Position numbers and translations under genes: made by a program | Shown here: one piece after another, positions 52,201-56,346 of the stretch | Position numbering within the stretch: position 1 is the stretch's first letter | Layout of the letters: the number at the start of each line of letters is the position of its first letter | DNA from: UBA685 sp049890115 | GTDB lineage: Bacteria; Pseudomonadota; Alphaproteobacteria; Puniceispirillales; Puniceispirillaceae | Length of the DNA: 64,000 nucleotides | Reading direction: 5' to 3' | Assembly (NCBI GenBank): GCA_049890115.1 | Contig: JBMHCC010000034.1 | Location: 1-64,000 of the forward strand | The notes under the pieces: model-generated | The model's input: the letters and a program-made list of their open reading frames with translations, nothing else | What the model was told of the DNA's origin: nothing | The model's database searches: none

Positions 52201-52397
52201 ACCAGATTATCCAGCTTGGTCTGCCGACCTTATTCACCCTTCCTGCTGCATTGCCAGAGGCGCAAGAAGAAGATGATGAAGAAACCGAAGAGCCAGCTGA
52301 AACAGCAGATGATGAAGATGCTATTGAAGGTGCGCCAATCGCTGCTGTCACAGATGATGCTGAAGCAATCGGACCATTATCTTTGTTGGAAAATTAA
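31284..52397 (+). CDS. Giant TpsA exoprotein, LktA-family filamentous adhesin (7,037 aa)
   Basis: One open frame of 21.1 kb encodes a secreted beta-helical protein. Start ATG 31284 follows AGGGA by 8 bases. Residues 1-31 form a long basic signal peptide (cut AIA-QQ). Residues 35-310 are a TPS/filamentous-hemagglutinin secretion domain with NSFSIFNVYEGNEVNL, YLNAYKDGKIGGDVYFLNPHG and VVNVGRLSLQAPTQDFMNNMF, closely like Fusobacterium leukotoxin LktA as I recall it. Residues about 600-4500 are dozens of glycine- and Asp-Asn-rich repeats centred on (A)xIGDNAxV. A coiled-coil segment (4659-4836), further beta-helix, a helical module (5643-5839), a 50-aa repeat array (about 6330-6530) and a tail with a Cys pair (C6837/C6864) and an acidic end follow. 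I found only eight cysteines, in four close pairs. No RTX calcium repeats were seen. Role: surface adhesin or toxin; adhesion is more likely. Confidence 0.93.
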   Translation: MLARWRKTKRFKIAAYLTGMLQFAFPPFAIAQQNGPQIVLDGRTNSSLSINQNVTDVYTSTVLGSTGLNSFSIFNVYEGNEVNLYVPDGAAALMNMVHDQQSVIDGYLNAYKDGKIGGDVYFLNPHGVVVGNTGVVNVGRLSLQAPTQDFMNNMFTANGMIRAPQVMRVLDSDVPLSQTGLIAVRGTVNATGGATIAAGQIDIEGTVETGDKAVVAISNLVNMAGSHIDLDDVAPMVSLSAESDITITGRLGADGSAGNDAGAIDVRADGSITVSQGADLSADGTGANSDGGSVIVFAQDKAVLGQGARLSADGGTSGDGGFVEFSATRTVELAGGQLSASASNGTDGAILIDPEDLIVSADLLRNATSAGGSGDNNTSWSAGSLTLQADNSITLSDNVTISSRRVSDADNASAHRTAASLANSGDITIEADNITLGTNAVITAAADGTFDAGSITLDGERITLNNDAQLSAVASGTGSAGTITLDADNVDNASIILNGATISGGNVVLDANASYSPSSVYSNPTAQANAEIILNSSSQILASDNITLSAIALQNSPAYTGGVLVQFDARHATAKIDLSNASLSASENIAIGSASTIQTDMTPTGWSQLSTLLPLNVAVAVTYSQSDIIIDDGTSLSASGDVTVDSSAVTQSTIVSQSNSVGAALVAAISVTENRATLLVEDNSSIFASDNVRLKSKGKTQITSMGDASAGSVANLSGSIAVGVGIARDNTSTIVNDASTITASTGNIDVLADSQVQTVFGARAGNDDNFTATAQSKFDAGIDDTPVLNQDFMGFNIGNFLKSGFASALGDVTGNMTGSGGGGVQLGGALTYADVKNDTEAYIKSANTTTATDAPSLTASNGAITLKARSILQTQSVASGRSDNASVGGSAGIGIQLVENRLDAKVYGSDLVNVSLTSDNLTVAALTEAYEDNISDLNKYSIFASSGVSNDGDADEVGISGALGVQISNVNDVTAEIGDNVSVIASEDVTVSATNNTEVKVKADGSKGAQAASDHFFAALGDSTPSDEVVKTGSASGKLGIGASLAFAITENDVTAKVAGGAVFTGTDDLTVTAEQTSTTETEARASGGGGIAVVPVAAISVARNNALALIESGTTTLSIDNAATISSTQNVLTTSVGNGGADTGGDSSLQLAIGLAAGVAVSFDNNTASLQRNLTVPGGLTIAALTTHDIQSGAQSVSEKLDPELIEDADEPEEDDSEPDNGTNNSATDAVDSLFGTTNAQSGKVVNVDAIKGKMNTNFTDASGGGISDVGGPSDSDEGSAIAIAGALGVTYAESRAVAEIASGVSVNASSDNISVSSLKNTDMLATGDASTGGSDYNIGGGVSLNIAKSSNKALVAGDTSLTAAGVNVTAGMRSQLTADNDTDDVNTIAATATSGSGTGEFALAGAVALNIVLENDTQAEIQDNASLTLGNGDLVVEATATNSYNAASKATVGKEAALFAGIDAALSGLQDITVWTSHISKQFTNLTTSAVNKAYSEGTLFSDGGGDSEESGGGGDEGGIGVGAGISINAITREKTRAEINDNVTSSGTGASSVRVAATATTQMGTDSFAGAKPGSGNDPKAKTSLDAAVSVGVLIKDVDAYFGSSSTFRSNGDIDVISTAKSDSKTTAKGEVTASETAVGASVAVGVVLESNDATLNSNLQLTSGDLEIKADSDSTDIVLADATAAGAALDKYSNKLGVSKSDLLGSSRAGSSNNDTPTSMSALNGDFTGGQGADFDTTGSNTDTPNGEAGESKQSGSINIAASVAANWSDHKANAIIKDGLTISAADDVIVEATNDANYRTRGSGMSVFSDKSIGVGVGLLKTGQQTHAKIDESVTITGSGGDVIVRAISSENQGTDPDNSSISFGGYASAEGIAGAGGGELGVAGSLALSFSYDSQSAIIGTGTSITSSRNVSVTSQATNKLVTRAWAMALASDATCDDPGNCGSSSGDKTAVGASIAVNIVIDNNSAIIEEDVSLASNTDNVTVEAKDLSPSNAAFLLDPSDNTTSTEDYLTANYTATLQNSSYYAEAIAGGAAQNGNAGTGSLAVTVSVGKTEALVGEGVNITGKNLTVNAYNESDARHVVGAVALADKKAIGASISGIYLREDVRAIVAEDLSSGSSDNVTATMSEDIAITATADQEALTIKAAGGVSSNDLALAGAFGFNVMDTDVEARVRQNTEIKTTGGNIDVNATSLTDIRNFAIAVAGSGGANSVGGSLALNLFLTDKKAVVGDNASVDNNITMTASDNISVGVTAKQEILNGVISASVSTSSNAISGALSANIIKGESKALVQQGADINTDTSVTSNTQALSVTADDNSTITDLTGTLAASSSTSIGVALGTNVFWKDVAASVNSTIKADDNVIITADTVQNLTATTVGIAASTGGTSGAGSVSVGLIKSTTTAQIGSQADIETLGSVQLHAGDDTDIFMLEPAASFSSGGVALAGAVGAAVFVGSTKAQILDNAIVSAKGQETLTIETTSVTTSSPLLENISGGGDNETREALASFNDNFTFDNIKNLFLTETRDTETKRGVSVTAVQDQDVISIAASGAVSSDSAIAISLSAGVGVGTTEASIASGATVNNDLTSAHDDQDVIVRAISDTYWVDLSAALGVGTGSAGVGVGGDVVVQVKNTNAFIGTGATVKANGNVEVLASAKDRIINSAATIGIGSTAGVGGTAAVGVLVNNTNAYIEGTVQAEDNITVQGRAESELIQIAGAIGGGGTAGIGASFGIGVVKSETKGYIGDNATTDAKGTTTVAADAQENSIAAVIAGGIGGTVGVSVSAGIKVHQSDSKAYILGDVNQTFTSGNADQNVIVRATNDVKTIDVTGGIGGGGTVGVGVTLNALVVHNKAQAYINGTVSAENDIDVTAESNKTTKNFTLAGAAGGTVAVAGNVAVVLVGAQADEETDGQMTGSGDSNLADQGDDRNNSLFLADILNDDNSSGDYSRTGTAYSEVGTEIDAKQSETNVGSNFNDTGSTTSLNQTKAYISSGSVVKAGNDLSVTATDTTNSIFTAGALGGAGVVGVGVTVGVLLANNTAEAYIGQNATVNVGGDTLIKARTSESVNSGAISAGGAGITSVQGVVMAQVTNSITKAYIDDNASVNADNYSSANQNVAVEATSDSDLLSVSGSGGGALVGVGITGDAVVLNKETKAYIGDGANVYAGGDISVDAEAEADIIQVALSINGGLVGVTGAAGIVVAKNRTQALIGDDALIYARDSVRLEAKDDTEIDAVVVAGAGGAVGVSGAFGTYVFKSTTEAAIGDNVSVTALATGGGIIAASGSVDNSSSAITSKDTRDQDGNIKTDNFTVVDASFDNETARGLSIAAVTNEDVNFAPVGLGFGAVGVAGVVATTVASSTTRAKIGDNTRINEDLTGASSAQDVRMVAQSNTLLNNISSGISAGAAAVSLDIDTQVFTKTVEAVVGDNVTMKANQNIDIKANSTDRIYQTMVSFAAGGSGTGGVVGVSVINDNVKAQIGDDATLRAGDNLTLTSEQDMNLVQTSANIAAGSTGMGSTLGVLVAKGSNIARIGEDSDIAVRDQLSVLANTDTDLNQNIIGFAGGATAAISGTLGVNILKTTTTAEIDDGASINQVASYNDVATQNITVKAEDNITVQGAAGAGAIGGSAGIGIGVTATVTRNTVKARIGDNVVMDAQNDITVKADVTKNISNQGIAAGGGVGLGAAGSMALTLIGGSMSDNASENLSNDNGDMVTEISSKAGDNRGNYDNDSAKSNTAAYTEADDNETIALVSAQTAGIENDIRGSASHSTLAEIGSGAQINAQGDLTVEAEETLSLSQIAGGAAVGSVGVGGFVAVADYAGSVTARIGDNSQIDNITSLTVNATINSGDDIVIALPDNDNITVKAVNSTVIGASVGLVGLTAAIAQTNLSETANASIGDNVTITMSGSNQDVTIDATRDVDAEVNVVAVAAGIIAAGISSTGIKASGDAIASLGNDSTIGSNTTRVNDVLIRARNNSTQTGRAVSASGGLYGSAVGAIINISDTGTTRAQVGSDTAIYAGDTLKVQSFEKARNKGEAVGVAVSGGVALGIISSKVTASRSAETIIGDDTTLVGDGVTVTSNAGELGQRMADSEVIGASGGALVGVTGSESIVAATASSTVTLGDDVTVKSNALSGGNEVAGDNLTITATNNTNVYNDSNAFTLGAAALGVHVTRSSQSGNAEITSGENLTLNSKASITLEANSDRDTKAVSVAGAGGAIAATGGEAIVSHISNSRVIIGDGSSTLTGADIDASDNLIINSKNNDTYDGSIDAGAVALAGVTGAKLRSTGSATSRIQIGDYADVDVSGLTITSANNLAKTGLDNNFYFAGGGAISVTVGDSRATQSQYSDVTFGEFSDVYVYGTGSNKGEAEIVATNSVIAKDKAEINTGALVGVPVSNTAVTANATSRILFDDNASVATRWGDMTITADTTSDVLSKARTSVWGGAGIGATGLSAAKLTNSNQIILDTGSTVTANGYLTVNAGKATSALNVTADTKIYNNTIIAAIFGEKADATLNQTNLLDIKSDAKLQSARHMTLRASKGLRNVSGDGFKQWLQYVGIAIVPLSSDFGRSTKNANSKINVDGLVRTGVHAEQHIGFGTDMTTWIPDPDNASAAKKQLLVQTNNLWFRDNGSQLDVPIGEYSDDRDVTFKSSDFIEWTIEQDRSFANDIDDEILALQSALAAASDNESYSVLSAQRQQLVDNRTYIQSLGSTQTQQQAIDNLTAQKTAKQTLKTQKEADRTQAQNDNDTVLAASLTTEINTLTSEISSLTTTIDNMTNGDNSDDVSSNTDLLASINAQIDDVDDKIAALGDSDTSTNINNEIAFLQAKKDALNTGLVDVYVVDDIFAATGNVYFEADTLSGSTGGKILSENEVNVSIRNDSGNPLEVGDIEIPNDRGGAIYFNQQEINSTAEIASINIDQSASTDMTLEHDPDNFVTNVTVTSNYDPNTTAYNPDSLNIKAPEVIIDGTIENRAGTVTISNKFGGIHQNGNLNADTVRVTAGGSLFVSSKDPGIYNIGPHPSAAEGFATQANGRLDGIGQQDNDLGGCGNNGMPWDPNNSDSCSVSTATQAGEDSYSIVGGRVFIVANTVNLNGLIQSGIADKDIVIPASHSAFSQTSGTHTLVSDNISYNNGNGLGREGTDGVFAYYNADDDIIELSGFQASGGDVTVVGKLISTGRGQINVLDGYGTFDITNNSSKTLKLSGINTGEVEGKVTLVDNAKDNGFGEPVVTQYTRIGNTINVYTNDGVNSTAATQTLSGKHGTTGRTTTYDPKSNMRYFWIDGESVQITRNYVTPQSNWKTFTINHSYTSSFRPPSSITPSQTLPASDLPMADYAAESSSSNDYNFRWDYERDGYAIASTVQNYHCKGIPFFVEKCWWDVHTTENDNGTMFYYQDVRADRAVDIKFIGSDTSSLTVVSDGGINIGGDLINDGGLTTLRSTGGSIAITKSDADIQLANLTIEADGAIGTADNPFKAVFNSGATIDSTSGTGAYFKAETDDLRFSSLSNTSGNINLYAGEDIVIDTSSTALQGDNITLKAQYGSISNQGGGTLRVNTLTGGVINAYSREGSINITELSGDLYIESIDTIGNVDITTNSGSILDANSAQTNDEETQSALLSIWDDLGLRGDNATTKLTDQVASYNDGQEALYADYFELRNVSIDDNGTATSDAYDANFDYTASTEERNNIRANRYAEEMNDLYDTYWDLRNVTQDADGNYIAEAYDPNFTYTATADERDALDNDAAAIADYEAEKIADYQQGHSKFGSDNYVAGYEYVVPQSELDNLSSSYAATAIAAFETEREERYQAGYAAFGATSYIDNFTSNLTSSDIASQTDGYLWSDEHLEAPLPGQAFKEVTDSTAYIETANIIGDNITLNVTGGNIGTFTDTATFALSDVQAGTLDNDSKIKLMAAEADDVELNETTNIVTLTQREDLDINTLNADSVVTVNVPDGYVFLGGETSVNVNTISADGEVRFKINGDIINIRSDNNAAVTSDNLVLEAATGTIGTASKPLYLNVRDGYKLTARAKEGIYITENSGDIRVGQIFTPETLTLVSQDQILDADSDLYTDMKASVINLTAPNGIGLAPGASDNLTVEANKALDIQSQRNDNSTFTITSANGGAYLYVEGEKFVRLTDITVDDDLRIGMGTNAAVYATGSFTTGQDNITVWGGTGGVDLDMTGGLNTAGGQVAVISGGNTELDGALNTVGGIFTVSTIDNLSFGSGSAIDTDNGTIEFAAGSTITHQGSITTDNATVKFFAGDNRSAVRTAGLTTSGTITTGGAEVYLQASDNSTSGSDYWVQSASLTQSGTITTSGGKVTLISAGDVTQSGTITTDGATVLLQAGDNQTALADATLIQSGTITSGAAAVSLQSTEDVTQSGTITTTGGVVVLAAGDNATGFADAVLVQSGDITSGGADVSLKATDDVTQSGTITTSGGVVTLTAGDNDTAFADVALVQSGTITSGGANVSLTSTEDVTQSGTITTSGGNVSLVAGLTSTGFADADIVTSGSISSDGGTLSLTALDDMTGSGTYATNGGNVSLLATDEIDFATTTNMTSDNGSLTLAARDISFQGTYRTGTGNVSVTADDNITFGGSLTTTGADLLMSSDVVGVGQTIRVLANSAIATNNGNVRLVSSKGLQQDIIIEDTATIDAGSGWFDIAASGEASITGLTTSNASDNATVIVARTIQDSGDTNNDITINSNGNLDLRAFKYINLNKIDYNGSENLGLSLTSATPGASAAAIVLDIDAEAGIDISKLYSRNTSIAAGLSSDLTIADGRVRDELFLNVGDFDARIGRLEDNQLVPASWVEDAEDSDFFVTASADDGLRAEDYRCTGTPSYLGNANAILNFSFSFDDPLVDCSGVLTYYRLPYVLQNIQQSSEQQLGNYMQTISNAGNVAINPVAVTRLAQSIQATNRNVAQIASGIAPEITLADVAQNLGLADTALAAEFAETFAVRETSSIGVVQVNTDQIIQLGLPTLFTLPAALPEAQEEDDEETEEPAETADDEDAIEGAPIAAVTDDAEAIGPLSLLEN
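33100..44800 (+). repeat. Degenerate IGDN repeat region of the giant exoprotein
   Basis: The coding sequence repeats a unit of about 50-60 codons. Each unit has a glycine-rich VGV/GVG-type strand, then (A)xIGDNAxV, then a strand such as DITVxA. IGD(N/D/G) cores lie for example at about 40762, 40917, 41080, 41387, 41569, 41731, 41883, 42231, 42771 and 42980, mostly 150-210 bases apart. Units differ strongly at the DNA level, so the array is old. Acidic or Ser/Asp-rich insertions interrupt it near 34880-35110, 36420-36560, 38780-38880, 40020-40250 and 42390-42600. Confidence 0.85.
45258..45790 (+). other. Coiled-coil segment inside the giant exoprotein
   Basis: Residues about 4659-4836 leave the beta-helix pattern and become Gln/Lys/Asp-rich with heptad-like hydrophobics, including LQSALAAASDN, AIDNLTAQKTAKQTLK and TEINTLTSEISSLTTTIDNM. 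This predicts a helical hairpin of roughly 170 residues. It sits after the long IGDN array and before a second beta-helical part, as a joint or a projecting arm. Confidence 0.7.
48211..48800 (+). repeat. Helical Tyr/Asp-rich repeat module inside the giant exoprotein
   Basis: Residues about 5643-5839 hold about four diverged units of 45-60 residues. The first two share YxxYxxLRNVxxDxxG ... AYDxNFxYTAxxxER; the last two share YQxGxxxFG ... Y followed by a Glu/Ala-rich helix. This breaks the beta-helix pattern before and after it. It is rich in Tyr, Asp and Glu and predicted mostly helical. Confidence 0.65.
50271..50870 (+). repeat. Tandem 150-bp repeats (50-aa units) in the giant exoprotein
   Basis: Segments coding for VTQSGTITT(S/T/D)G recur at about 50271, 50422, 50571 and 50720, that is every 149-151 bases. 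An alternating (V/I)QSG(T/D)ITSG half-unit about 87 bases after each of the first three has a diverged form near 50807. Each unit reads roughly VTQSGTITTSGG, a strand, LxAGDNxTxFADxxL, then VQSGTITSGGA. DNA identity between copies is visibly high, unlike the older IGDN array, indicating recent duplication. Confidence 0.85.
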
Positions 52398-52422
52398 GCG
52401 CTATTTCAGGTCAGGAAATAAC

Positions 52423-52995
52423 CTAGAGTGCCAGACCACGCAAACGTTCTGTCAGCATATCAATAATCGAATTCACATCACGTAAATGCGGATTTATCTG
52501 TTGTGCTTTTTCATAGGCACGCAACGATAATTCATAATTTTCTAGATGTAATTCGATCAGGCCAAGACCTGCCAAGGCACCAAAATGACGTGGTTCAATG
52601 GCTAATGTTTGAGCAATATCATTGCGAGACGCATCAAAATTACCAATCAAGAAATATAACGTAGCGCGTTTATTCCATGCCTCAGCAAAAGTGGGATCAG
52701 CTTCAATTACATCTGTGAAAAGCATCTCAGCATTCACAAAATCACCCTGATTCATCATAATCAAGCCACGCCCAAGACGCTCTGTTAGCCCCTCTTCAGT
52801 GGGGTGAGTTGACCATTTTGACCAAATAGCAGCAACAACCCTGTCTATATCAGCTGGATCGCTGACATTGCGAAGGTCATCAAATAAGACATCAAGGGCG
52901 GGATCTGCCGCCTGTGCCAAACTAATTTGTACAGGCATGATGGCTATGCTGGTGCAAAAAACGGCTATGATTATCTGTCGTAAAAACTGTCTCAT
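52423..52995 (-). CDS. Exported TPR-repeat protein
   Basis: This 190-aa protein has an N-terminal signal peptide (hydrophobic 8-27, then AQA-AD). It is followed by a helical domain with tetratricopeptide units: GDFVNAEMLFTDVIEADPTFAEAWNKRATLYF and two further units ending in Pro (LAIEPRHFGAL, QQINPHL). TPRs mediate protein contacts; the partner is unknown. It converges on the giant exoprotein gene (25 bp between stops). Nothing in the sequence proves a functional tie to the secretion system, though it would be in the right compartment. Confidence 0.82.
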   Translation of the reverse strand: MRQFLRQIIIAVFCTSIAIMPVQISLAQAADPALDVLFDDLRNVSDPADIDRVVAAIWSKWSTHPTEEGLTERLGRGLIMMNQGDFVNAEMLFTDVIEADPTFAEAWNKRATLYFLIGNFDASRNDIAQTLAIEPRHFGALAGLGLIELHLENYELSLRAYEKAQQINPHLRDVNSIIDMLTERLRGLAL

Positions 52996-53115
52996 GCTTA
53001 ATGATGTATGTCATTAATCAAAAATGAAAAGCCCTTTTGAAGCAAGGTGCTTGAAAAATAGGCAATGAGCTATGATATCATAGCTATCGTGAGAATGCGT
53101 TTTAAGGAGTGAATC

Positions 53116-53946
53116 ATGACATCTCATCGCCGTCTTTTAGGAGCCGTTAATGGTCTTCCAACCTCAGATGGGGCTGGCGTATCATTATTGCGGGTGGTTG
53201 GCACGCAGCAAATCGATTATCTTGATCCCTTTTTGATGCTTGATGAATTTAAAAATGATGATCCAGGTGCTTATGTGGCTGGTTTTCCAGAACATCCTCA
53301 TCGTGGTTTTGAAACCGTATCCTATATGAAACAGGGTGCTATGCGTCACCGTGATTCAGCTGGTAATGAAGGTGTCATTCAAGATGGCGGTGTGCAATGG
53401 ATGACAGCTGGCAGAGGCATTATCCATTCCGAAATGCCAGAACAGACAGATGGTCTGTTATGGGGCTATCAGCTATGGGTAAACTTGCCAGCCAGCCAGA
53501 AAATGACAGAACCACGTTATCAAGATATTCAAAAAGAAGGCATCCCTGAAGTGATAACAGATGATCTTCATGTGCGGATTATGGCAGGTAACTATGCTGG
53601 CACAGAAGGCGCATCACAAACATTATGGCCTGTTGAATATATGGATGTGATGGCACAATCAGGTGCTGTTTTCAGACATGATATACCAGATGGTCATAAT
53701 GTTATGATTTTTGTCTATGACGGCACTGTCACAGCAGAAGGTGGCAGCATTGGCACCAAACAGCTTGGCGTTTTTGCGCAAGAAGGCACGCTAGAGATTA
53801 CCGCTTCTGAAGAAGGGGCAGGTTTTCTGGTCATGGCAGGCAAGCCAATTGGTGAACCTGTCGCTAAAATGGGCCCTTTTGTGATGAATACCGAAGCTGA
53901 AATTCGCCAGGCAGTACAAGATTTCAGAGCTGGCCGTTTTGCATAA
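53116..53946 (+). CDS. Pirin family protein
   Basis: This 276-aa bicupin has the pirin metal site: PEHPHRGFETVSYM, then MRHRDSAGN, and GRGIIHSEMPE, which supply three His and one Glu. The family includes quercetinase-like dioxygenases and regulators; the substrate is unknown. ATG 53116 follows AAGGAG by 6 bases, a strong ribosome site. It is separated from the sensor phosphatase gene by about 110 bases in which I see no clear signal. Confidence 0.92.
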   Translation: MTSHRRLLGAVNGLPTSDGAGVSLLRVVGTQQIDYLDPFLMLDEFKNDDPGAYVAGFPEHPHRGFETVSYMKQGAMRHRDSAGNEGVIQDGGVQWMTAGRGIIHSEMPEQTDGLLWGYQLWVNLPASQKMTEPRYQDIQKEGIPEVITDDLHVRIMAGNYAGTEGASQTLWPVEYMDVMAQSGAVFRHDIPDGHNVMIFVYDGTVTAEGGSIGTKQLGVFAQEGTLEITASEEGAGFLVMAGKPIGEPVAKMGPFVMNTEAEIRQAVQDFRAGRFA

Positions 53947-54053
53947 AGACTGCTAGGCGGATATCTAATTTATGTTATGCTAAATCAAATAAGGAAGACA
54001 GCGATGTTCCTGGCTTCTGCAAGTGGATAGTGGAATTACATTGGTTGTAAAGC

Positions 54054-56018
54054 GTGACAGGCGAGCAGGTGACAAATAAGACTGAAACTGATGATCAGCC
54101 TGACGCCACAAAACAGGCTGGTGATAAGGGCTTGTCGAAACAGGGCTCGTCACGTCAGCCTGATAAAGAATCATCTGGCAGAGATAAAAACATCACCAGT
54201 TTATTTACCCGCTTTTTTCGGGTGGCGATGGGCATTACGGTGCTTGTGATGATTGTGATGCTGGCAGGCTTTACCATCTATCTGGATAAGATGGCATTAT
54301 CGCAGGCGGAAAAAAGATTATCATTATCAACCTCAATCTTGGGTCCCTTGATCGAAACCTCCTTACAAGATGGTGAGCGCCAGAGGGCGCAGAATATTTT
54401 GTTAAATTTCATCGCTGAAGCTGGTGTTGTCTGTGTTGATTATAGCAGCACTAAAGAGCTTATGATAAGCCAGCCTGTTGGTGGTTGTGCTGTGGTTAAA
54501 AAAGACAATTACGATTTTGTTGAAATGACCGCACGACCAGAACAGGGCGGGTCATTTGTGATCATTTTTGATGCCAGCTTTGTTGCTGAGGCACGCAATA
54601 GTCAGATTTTTAATATCACAATGATGACCTTTATCATGATTGCGATATTTCTTGGTGTTTTAGGGGTGTTTTTCCGCAGCTATGTTCTAGCACCTTTGGC
54701 GAATCTGCAAGATGCTATGACATCATCAAAACCGTCAAAGCCTGTATTGGCGCGAATTTATCATGACGATGAAATTGGGTCTGTGGCGCGCTCTTTTAAC
54801 AAGCTGGCAGCAGCATCACGGATTTATTTTGCACGGCTTGAAAAATCGCAACGCAAGCTGAGTGAATCAGAATCAAAATTTAAAGATATGGCAGAAATTT
54901 CAGGAGATTGGTTCTATGAAATGGATGCTGATTATCGTTTGACCTATGTATCTGACAGATTTTTTGAGATCACGAATGCTGATCGAAATCAGATTATCGG
55001 TGCATCACGCAGAGAGCTTGCCAGACAATATGTAGATAATTCTCATTGGCGAGCGCATCTGGCAGATTTAGAGGCGCATCGTGAATTCCGCAATTTTGAA
55101 TATCTGCTTCAGGTTGATGGCGGCGCATTCATGGTGAATATTAGCGGCAAGCCTATCTTTAATGATGCTGGTGATTTTCGTGGTTATCGCGGTACAGGTG
55201 CCGATGTGACGCAAATCACCAATGATCGTAAAATGCTTGAAGATACCAACCGTAATTTCGGTGATTCTGTTACCTATGCCAGCACAATCCAGCGCAGCTT
55301 ATTGGTGCGTCCTGAGACATTGAAAGAGCATTTGGGTAAGGCTGCCACAGTCTGGCAGCCAAAAGATGTTGTGGGTGGGGATTTTTATTGGATTGGCCAG
55401 ATTGGCGGCTCACAATATCTTGTCTTTTTTGATTGCACAGGCCATGGCGTGCCAGGTGCCTTTATGACTTTGATAACAGTCTCAGTGCTTGAAAAAATTG
55501 TTGCTGCTTCGCCAATGGCAATGCCAGCAGCACAGATGTTAGAGCAAGTGCATAGAGGTGTGGTGGAACAGCTTGGCATCACACCAGATAAACAAGGTCA
55601 TGATGGGCTTGATTGCGGTATTGTCAAAATCGATCGCACCGAAGGTGGGTTAGAGTTTGCAGGCGCCTCTCTTGATCTATTTGCGGTTAGCAAAACCAAT
55701 CAGGTGACACGCTATCGTGGTGATCGGTTATCGCTTGGCTATCAATCCTATGACAAGGCACGTCAATTCACATCTCATCAAATCCCGATTATGGGACAGA
55801 GTTTTGTGATGATTACAGATGGTCTGTCAACGCAGATTGGCGAGCAGACAAAAAGAGTGCTTGGCACAAGACGCATTATCGAAGCACTGGAAAATGCCGG
55901 TTCATCTGCACCTGCAAAATTGGTGCGCACGCTAGGTATGTTGCTGAAAAATTGGCAGGGCAGTGAAGAGCGCCGTGATGATGTGACTATTTTGACATTT
56001 GATTTAATGTCTGATTAG
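54054..56018 (+). CDS. SiaA-like membrane receptor phosphatase (sensor-HAMP-PAS-PP2C)
   Basis: This 654-aa inner-membrane protein has a polar N-terminal 50 residues, TM1 (about 53-76), a periplasmic sensor of about 110 residues, TM2 (about 185-210), HAMP (210-262), PAS (about 277-400) and a SpoIIE-type PP2C phosphatase (about 430-654). The last has KDVVGGDFYW, DCTGHGVPGAFMT and FVMITDGLST, the metal-binding aspartates of this family. Partner genes for a SiaB-like kinase and SiaC-like protein lie convergently downstream, so its likely job is to dephosphorylate the SiaC-like protein. Pseudomonas SiaA has a larger Cache-type sensor and no PAS. The start is GTG 54054 or GTG 54069 (the latter behind AGGCGAG). 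Confidence 0.88.
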   Translation: MTGEQVTNKTETDDQPDATKQAGDKGLSKQGSSRQPDKESSGRDKNITSLFTRFFRVAMGITVLVMIVMLAGFTIYLDKMALSQAEKRLSLSTSILGPLIETSLQDGERQRAQNILLNFIAEAGVVCVDYSSTKELMISQPVGGCAVVKKDNYDFVEMTARPEQGGSFVIIFDASFVAEARNSQIFNITMMTFIMIAIFLGVLGVFFRSYVLAPLANLQDAMTSSKPSKPVLARIYHDDEIGSVARSFNKLAAASRIYFARLEKSQRKLSESESKFKDMAEISGDWFYEMDADYRLTYVSDRFFEITNADRNQIIGASRRELARQYVDNSHWRAHLADLEAHREFRNFEYLLQVDGGAFMVNISGKPIFNDAGDFRGYRGTGADVTQITNDRKMLEDTNRNFGDSVTYASTIQRSLLVRPETLKEHLGKAATVWQPKDVVGGDFYWIGQIGGSQYLVFFDCTGHGVPGAFMTLITVSVLEKIVAASPMAMPAAQMLEQVHRGVVEQLGITPDKQGHDGLDCGIVKIDRTEGGLEFAGASLDLFAVSKTNQVTRYRGDRLSLGYQSYDKARQFTSHQIPIMGQSFVMITDGLSTQIGEQTKRVLGTRRIIEALENAGSSAPAKLVRTLGMLLKNWQGSEERRDDVTILTFDLMSD

Positions 56019-56022
56019 CAGC

Positions 56023-56325
56023 CTATTCTTCTTTATCGATGGCGATTTTAACAGCGGTTGTCCAGCTGGTGGTCTCTGGGCTAAAGCGGCGCGGTATGGC
56101 AGATGCACCTTCCATTGATGCTCTTACCCATTCCATTGCATCTTCATCTGGATATTCCCAAATCTCGAATATAGTCAGCGGGTCATCTTCACATTGATAG
56201 AGTCGATATTTCATATCAACTGCGGTGATGCGATCTTCGATCAGATGGACAGCTTCTAAGAAGGCAGCCACATCAGCAGCTGATTTAAATTGTCTTTGAT
56301 ATAATCGTGCAATGGCAGGTTTCAT
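56023..56325 (-). CDS. Small ABM-like (dimeric alpha/beta barrel) protein
   Basis: This 100-aa protein has features of the antibiotic-biosynthesis-monooxygenase/stress-responsive barrel fold: a short beta-alpha-beta-beta pattern with AAFLEAVHLIEDR, YRLYQCEDDPLTIFEIWEYPDEDAMEWVRAS. The call is by pattern only and the catalytic role is unknown. It follows the cyclase gene on the same strand with a 21-bp gap and ends 4 bp from the phosphatase gene stop, so it is likely the last gene of the siaB-siaC-cyclase operon. Confidence 0.6.
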   Translation of the reverse strand: MKPAIARLYQRQFKSAADVAAFLEAVHLIEDRITAVDMKYRLYQCEDDPLTIFEIWEYPDEDAMEWVRASMEGASAIPRRFSPETTSWTTAVKIAIDKEE

Positions 56326-56346
56326 AACAAACTACTCTTCTTCATC

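Noticed and set aside
31284..52397. RTX toxin or large LapA-type type I secreted adhesin
   Set aside because: I saw no GGxGxD calcium repeats and no type I secretion genes. The N-terminal TPS domain and adjacent TpsB gene indicate two-partner secretion.
52402..52420. TATTTC/GAAATA hairpin between the giant gene and the TPR gene as a terminator
   Set aside because: It is only a 6-bp AT-rich stem without a T-run on either strand.
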